DNA of 64,000 nt from Anthoceros angustus (lineage: Eukaryota; Streptophyta; Anthocerotopsida; Anthocerotales; Anthocerotaceae): assembly GCA_010909165.1 (NCBI GenBank), contig MU008155.1, forward strand, positions 1-64,000, given 5' to 3'. The notes below the pieces were generated by a model. The model ran no database searches, was not told where the DNA came from, and saw only the letters and a program-made list of their open reading frames with translations. Both the position numbers and the translations under genes were made by a program. Below, in pieces: positions 58,081 through 64,000 of the stretch. Each line of letters begins with the position of its first letter. Position 1 is the stretch's first letter.

Positions 58081-61000
58081 AAGGAGCTAGGGCGGACTAC
58101 CACGATGGTAGTCTACCCCGTAGTCTGCCGGACTACGCGGTAGGGTGCGAATGAACAGATCGCGACAGGCGGAGATGGAGGAAGGCGCCTAGGTGCGTGG
58201 CGGAAGCGCGATTCGGAGGCGAGGAATCGCCGCGGAGATGGAGGAAGGGCAAGATTGCCACACATTAGGAAGCGGACAAAGGCAGGAAGGGCAAGAGCAA
58301 AAGGAGGCGAGGAGCCAATCCACCACGGACACGTCCCTACCCAATGATGAAGACTAGATATGGTCAAGGGCCATAAATGCTAGGTAGAAGAATAGGAAGG
58401 ACAGGTGATGTAATCGACATCCTTCGAGGATAGACTTAGGTGAAGTTGCTAGAATAGATTTACCAAGGACAATAGACTTAGGTGCGGACATTAAATCTGT
58501 AGGAAATAATAGAATATTGGAAAAGGTGACTGCGGTAGGGTCACCCAAGGGAGGTTGTATGTGGAAGGCCTCCTATAAGAGGAGGAGGAGGTTTCACAAA
58601 GTAAAGTATCATGTCTTGCGCTTCACGCTCACCGAGTCCTTTGCCATTCTGGAGGAAGGGTGAGGAATCCCTTATCCCACGAGTAAGGGAGGAACCACAG
58701 GAGGAGTCCAACGCAAAAGGCCCGGAGAGTTAAAAAGCATGGTGGGCGATGGGGATGAAGGGTGCTCATGATAGGTATGGACAAATCGACGAAGGCAAAG
58801 AGCAATGAAGATCCCGAGAAACCCTCACCGATGGAGAAAGAAGGAAGAAGAGATAGGGGCCGACTACCACGATGGGGTCACCCTACCACGTAGTCCGCCG
58901 ACTACCGCGTAGGGTGCGAATGAACAGATCGCGACAGGCGGAGATGGAGGAAGGCGCCTAGGTGCGCGGGAAGCGCGATTCGGAGGGCCGAGGAATCAGG
59001 GCGCCGGAGATGGAGGAAGGGCAAGATTGTACTTGCCCCACACATTAGGAAGCGACAAAGGAAGGGCAAGAGCAAAAGGAGGGCGAGGGAGCCAATCCAC
59101 CACGGACACGTCCCTACCCCAAAGGTGAAGACTAGATATGGTCAAGGGCCATAAATGCTAGGTAGAAGAATAGGAAGGACAGTGATGTAATCGACATCCT
59201 TCGAGGATAGACTTAGGTGAAGTTGCTAGAATAGATTTACCAAGAAATGCATAATAGACTTAGGTGCCGGACATTAAATCGGTGTAGGAAATAATAGAAT
59301 ATTGGAAAAGGTGACTGCAGAGGGTCACCCAAGGGAGGTTGTATGTGGAAGGCCTCCTATAAGAGGAGGAGGATTTCACAAAGTAAAGTATCATGTCTTG
59401 CGCTTCCACGCTCACCGAGTCCTTTGCCATTACAGAGGAATTTCGTGCCGTGTGAGCCAACACAGCGTCTGGTAGAGAGGAAGTCGCGGTGGTCGGAGTG
59501 CTTGGTGGAGGACTTGCTCACTGCAAGTGCCTAAACGAGTTGCTCCCCTTGTGAATGGTTGCTGTGAAATTGCTTTGCTTTGGGTGTGTGGCAAATGCCC
59601 AGAACTCGGCTTGAGGGTAGACTACAGGAAAGACTCGGAGGTTCTCGTCACTGTCAAACTCATAGCAACCGCCCAAGGAAGAACTTGCTGGTGGAGGCGG
59701 ACCCCTGGTTGTGTGCCGTAAGGGCGAGTCGAAGAAGCCCGAGGTTAGAATAGGAGGAAGAGGATGAGGAGATGAGAAGATGAGTAGAGGATTAGAGGTG
59801 TAGGTGTTAGTGGAAGGCCACAGTGCAGAGCCTAAGGGACGAATCCCAAATGCAAGTAAAAGAGCGCCCCGAGTGGAGAAGAGTGGTCTTAGAAGTAGGG
59901 ACGAAATCGCGGTGTGAACGGGGGTCCCGGCGCCCGTGGTAGGCTCTTCGAGGCGGACCGCAATTGTGTTGTGTCGTTGTAGGTCAAGTTTGGTCTTAGA
60001 AGTAGGGACGAATCGCGGTGAACTGGGGTCCCGGCGCCGTGGTAGGCTCCTCGAGGCGGACCGCAATTGTTTTGTGTCGTTGTGGGTCGAGGTTGGCGCG
60101 CGCAAGTGGTGCACTGTGAGAGGGAGAGTAGGCCTTGCTTGTTGAGAAGGTCGAGAGTTGTGCAGTAGCGATTGGTGACCACAAGGCAAAGAGCAATGAA
60201 GATCCCGACCAAGAAACCCTCAGAGGAAGAGAAAGAAGGAAGAAGAGATAGGGGCCGACTACCACGATGGTAGTCACCCTACCACGGTAGTCCGCCGACT
60301 ACCGCGGTAGGGTGCGATGAACAGATCGCGACAGGCGGAGATGGAGGAAGGCGCCTAGGTGCGCGGGCGGGGCGCGATTGCCGGAGGGCCAGGAATCTGA
60401 CGCCGCCCGGAGATGGAGGAAGGGCAGATTGTACTTGCCCCACACATTAGGAAGCGACAAAGGCCGGGAAGGGCAAGAGCAAAAGGAGGGCGAGGGAGCC
60501 AATCCACCAAGGACCATGTCACCACCCCAAATAGGTGAAGACTAAGAATGGTCAATGACCATAAATGAGCTAGGGGAAGAATAGGAAGGATAGGTGATGT
60601 AATCGACATCCTTCGAGGATAGACTTAGGTGAAGTTACTAGAATAGAATTTACCAAGAAATGCATAATAGATTTAGGTGCCGACATTAAATGTCATGTAG
60701 GAAATAATAGAATATTGGAAAAGGTGACTGCAGAGGGTCACCCAAGGGAGGTTGTATGTGGAAGGCCTCCTATAAGAGGAGGAGGATTTCACAAAGTAAA
60801 GTATCATGTCTTGCGCCCACGCTCACCGAGTCCTTTGCCATTACAGAGGAATTTCGTCACTGTGAGCCAACACAACCCGTAGAGAGGAAGTCGCATGGTC
60901 TGAGTGCTTGGTGGAGGACTTGCTCGCCGCAAGTGCCTAAACGAGTTGCTCCCTTGTGAATGGTTGCCGTGAAATTGCTTTGCTTTGGGTGTGTGGCAAA

Positions 61001-61717
61001 TGCCTGAGAACTCTCGGCTTGAGGGTAGACTACAGGAAAGACTCGGAGGTTCTCACGTCGTGTCAAACTCATAGCAACCGCCCAAGGAAGAACTTGCTGG
61101 TGGAGGCGACCCTGTGCAGCCGTAAGGGCGAGTCGAAACCAAGAAGCCCGAATCGAGGTTAGAATAGGAGGAAGAGGATGAGGAGATGAGAAGATGAGTA
61201 GAGGATTAGAGGTGTAGGTGTTAGTGGAAGGCCACAGAGCCTAAGGGACGAATCCCAACTGCAAGTAAAAGAGCGCCCCGAGTGGAGAAGAGTGGTCTTA
61301 GAAGTAGGGACGAAATCGCGTGTGAACTGGGGTCCCGGCGCCCGTGGTAGGCGCCGAGGTGACCCGCAATTGTGTTGTGTCGTTGTAGGTCAAGTTTGGT
61401 CTTAGAAGTAGGGACGAAATCGCGGTGAACTGGGGGTCCCGGCGCCGTGGTAGGCTCTTCGAGGCGGACCCGCAATTGTTTTGTGTCGCCAGGGTCGAGG
61501 GTTGGCGATTTTTCAAGCAAAGGCAAGTGGTGCACCGAGAGGGAGAGTAGGGCGCCTTGCTTGTTGAGAAGGTCGAGAGTTGTGCAGTAGCGACGGGCAT
61601 CACAAGGCCTCGAACTTTCACACAAGTCTCATGGGACGAAACCCAACGACGGGCGACAAGTGATAAGTGTGGCCGCTATAGTGGGAGGACCGGGAGTGCC
61701 CCGATTCTCCTACCACA
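58081..61717 (+). mobile_element. Tandemly reiterated gypsy LTR with three TATA-bearing copies
   Basis: The promoter-like word GGCCTCCTATAAGAGGAGG occurs at about 58567, 59350 and 60766, each followed by CACAAAGTAAAGTATCATG. The following transcribed-region text (GAGTCCTTTGCCATT and onward) is present complete at 59.42-60.2 kb and again at 60.83-61.7 kb. The last copy ends TACCACA at 61717, immediately before a primer-binding site, as a 5' LTR should. The exact LTR start could not be fixed. Confidence 0.65.
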
Positions 61718-61738
61718 TTTTTGGCGCTGTCGGGATTT
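61718..61738 (+). promoter_or_regulatory. Gypsy primer-binding site (plus strand)
   Basis: TTTTTGGCGCTGTCGGGAT directly follows the LTR-type end ACCACA, matching the site type seen on the minus strand at 40978. Confidence 0.65.
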
Positions 61739-62099
61739 GTTGTTGAAAGGTTGAAGTTTTGTGGTTTCCATCGCTAGTAGCATGCTTGAGAAGGGACCGA
61801 GGGTCGACCATGTGTTGTGAGGAAGAAGCTTCACGCCTAAGTTGTCATAGGGTGAATGGTTGAGACACTAGAGGTGTGGTTTGCTTCCTTCTTAACGTGG
61901 GTTGGAGGACATGAGGATGGTTGCGATGTCGAGGGGTCGATCTAGGGGAGATACACGGAAGGTCACCACCGCCACCGCAAGAGATTTACGAGCCTTGCGA
62001 AGAAATCACCAGGAAGAGACCGCTACCGCCGCCACTCGAGGGCAGCGGGAGGAGGAGGAGGAGGAGGAGGAGGAGGAAGTCGCCTTGACCTAAGGCGGC

Positions 62100-63940
62100 G
62101 GAGGTGCGGAACTGACAAAAAGTGGAGGAGGAAGAGGCGAGATCACCGGCACAGAGGAAGGAGGTCGAGAAGAGGTGTCCAGTGAGGAAGGGTCGCGCCT
62201 CCGAGCACGAGTTTTCACGCCGCGAACGCCCGCGACGCTTTGCTTCTCAAAGCGGTGACACCACCTCATCTTCCAAATAAGATAAGGACGACGAGGTCGC
62301 CGAGCGGGAATTTCGCTTGGTCGGAGGATTTGGCGGAACGACTCGATCGAATCGCTGGTCAGATTGATCTTTTGGGACGAACTAGAGGGGAGGTCGCTAC
62401 TCCTCAAGGATCCCGATTTGTTTCCTGTTACCCCGGCGAGAGGAGTGTTGGTCCAGCGTGGACACTCCGACCGAGCAACATGAGTGGAGTTGGTGGAGGA
62501 GGAGGACCGCCCCAACTTCATAGTCGCCAGCAATACGTCAAATTCGGCGAGAAGAAGAAGGGAGATGACGCGGAAGCGTTTGTAAGAACTTTTGAGCATG
62601 TCTCCCATGCTAACTTGGAGGATGGAGACGCCGATCGACTACGCATCTTTCCAGGACTGTTGAGAGGGCATGCACAACAGTGGTACGGTCGCACCTATAA
62701 TTCGGTGTCGCCGGCGGATTGGGAAGCTCTCAAAGCAGCCTTCCTGAATCGGTTCCGAGGGCTCAGCTATGCACACCACACTTTAGCAAAGCTGAGGACC
62801 CTTCGTAGGAAGAAACGAGAATCTTTGTTTGATTATGTGGAGAGGTTTTACGGGTATCTGGATCGAGTTCCGAAATGTGCACCCGAGAGGGAGATCCACC
62901 CACTGGTACTCACAAGAGCAAGCTGGATTGGTTTGTGAGTGGCTTGTCTCGAAAATGGAGGTACACCGCAGCGTGGACGAAGACGTTGGGGCCTCCGCTT
63001 ATCCGAGGAATGGGAGTCCGCCGAGTTAGGGAGGAGAAGAAGAAGAGGCGAAGTCATAAGAAGAGGAAGGATCGAGGAGATCTAGCTCCTCGCCTTCCGC
63101 CACCTCCTCCAGCTCCCCGCCCTCATCGAAGCGAGGATAGCGGAACTCAAGAAAGCTCCACATCGGATGAGGAATCGAAGGCCTACGAACGGCGAATAAA
63201 GAAGGACCGGAGAAGGTCAAACGGCGGAAGAAGCGGAACGCGATTGGAGAAGGAGAGGAAGGGAAGACGGTCCGTCGGATGGAGAAGGAGAAACGTCAGG
63301 GGAGGGATTGCGGACAAGTGGAGGCTTTGACCAAGATTGACCGAGTTAGAGGTCAAAGCGTGAAGAATCAAGCTCCACGAAGATCTCCTCACGCAAGGCG
63401 CTTGGTGTATTGCTCAATTTGTCATCAAACGGGACACACCAACCGAGAATGTATTCGCCATACGCGGTAAATCATGTGGAAACCGCCATGCCGGGATTAT
63501 TGGTATGTGGATGAAGCTTATCGTGCAAGCGTCACCGAAGTCGGCCACCTCAATCAATGAGGGCGACTTACCAACCGACTACACCGCCCCTCAAGGTATG
63601 GATCGCGACCGACATCGCCAGACCATGGAGACCATCCATCGCAGGCCGATGGCGATTCCATGGGTGTTGTTACAATTGCGGAGCACCGTGTCACTACTCA
63701 AACGAATGCCCGTAACCACGAAAACAAGTAGGTTATGTACCCTTGTCAAGTATGCAAGGAATTGGGACATAAAATGGGGATCCAGTGCTCGGGGTGGCGC
63801 GAGTGGCACCACCACTGGGAGTCGTTTATGGAACCAGCAGAAGAGGCAAGGCCCAACTCAAACCGCGATCACGTGACCACGACACCGGTCAAGGTGGAGG
63901 CGGAGTATGATTCTCGACGGATCCAAAGGTGACATCGTGA
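62100..63940 (+). pseudogene. Ty3/gypsy gag with several zinc knuckles, frameshifted
   Basis: The frame 62240-62938 holds a gag capsid domain (DDAEAFVRTFEHVSHANLED, GHAQQWYGRT, ALKAAFLNRFRGLSY, KRESLFDYVERFYGYLDR). It shifts frame near 62.93 kb. Downstream pieces are Arg/Lys-rich and carry a CCHC knuckle CSICHQTGHTNREC near 63410, a second CYNCGAPCHYSNEC near 63668 and a third, looser CQVCKELGHKMGIQC near 63738. The element continues past the window end. Gag packages element RNA in virus-like particles. The frame breaks suggest decay or base errors. Confidence 0.8.
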
Positions 63941-64000
63941 TCGTGGAAGAGGGTATGAAGGAGAGATGAGTGCGGATGAAGGATTGATGGTGGCCAAGGT

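Overview
This window reads as nuclear DNA of a land plant. It has spliced genes with GT..AG introns, a stomatal EPF1-type peptide gene, a plant-type NT-C2/coiled-coil protein, a plastid-targeted thioredoxin and an organellar TypA GTPase, all in retrotransposon-rich DNA. A stomatal peptide beside a divergent amino-methyltransferase-like gene not familiar from flowering plants hints at a bryophyte or lycophyte. That placement is an inference with low confidence.

Layout. (1) 1-11.9 kb is mobile-element rich. It holds the remains of a multi-exon DNA amino-methyltransferase-like gene on the minus strand, split by a 5.9-kb insertion (4490-10426) that is bounded by a 5-bp direct repeat. The insertion carries tandem GC-rich retroelement repeats. 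A second retroelement fragment (10.9-11.9 kb) abuts the 5' end of the gene. (2) 11.9-30.3 kb is a gene island with six genes: a 277-aa coiled-coil protein (+), an 11-exon NT-C2/coiled-coil protein of about 1771 aa (+), TypA/BipA (-), an EPF1-like peptide (-), a plastid thioredoxin-like protein (+) and snurportin-1 (-). I could place splice sites for most of them with consistent phase. (3) 30.4-64 kb is again retroelement territory. It holds fragments of copia integrase, a 27-bp minisatellite, tandem duplications, a Ty3/gypsy locus in which one 2.1-kb LTR serves two truncated bodies (gag on one side, RNase H-integrase on the other), a copia element inserted in the gypsy RNase H, a minus-strand copia reverse transcriptase/RNase H body, and a 9-kb tandem-repeat array that ends in an LTR/primer-binding site followed by a plus-strand gypsy gag.

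How the parts relate. The six island genes serve unrelated housekeeping or developmental roles: organelle translation, plastid redox, snRNP import, stomatal spacing and coiled-coil scaffolds. They are arranged tail-to-tail or divergently with short spacers. The repeats share one theme: a decayed coiled-coil ORF lies just upstream, in element sense, of a TATA-bearing LTR at several places on both strands. This suggests an element family with an accessory 3' ORF. Many repeat copies differ by short indels in C/G-rich stretches, so frames there should be treated with caution.
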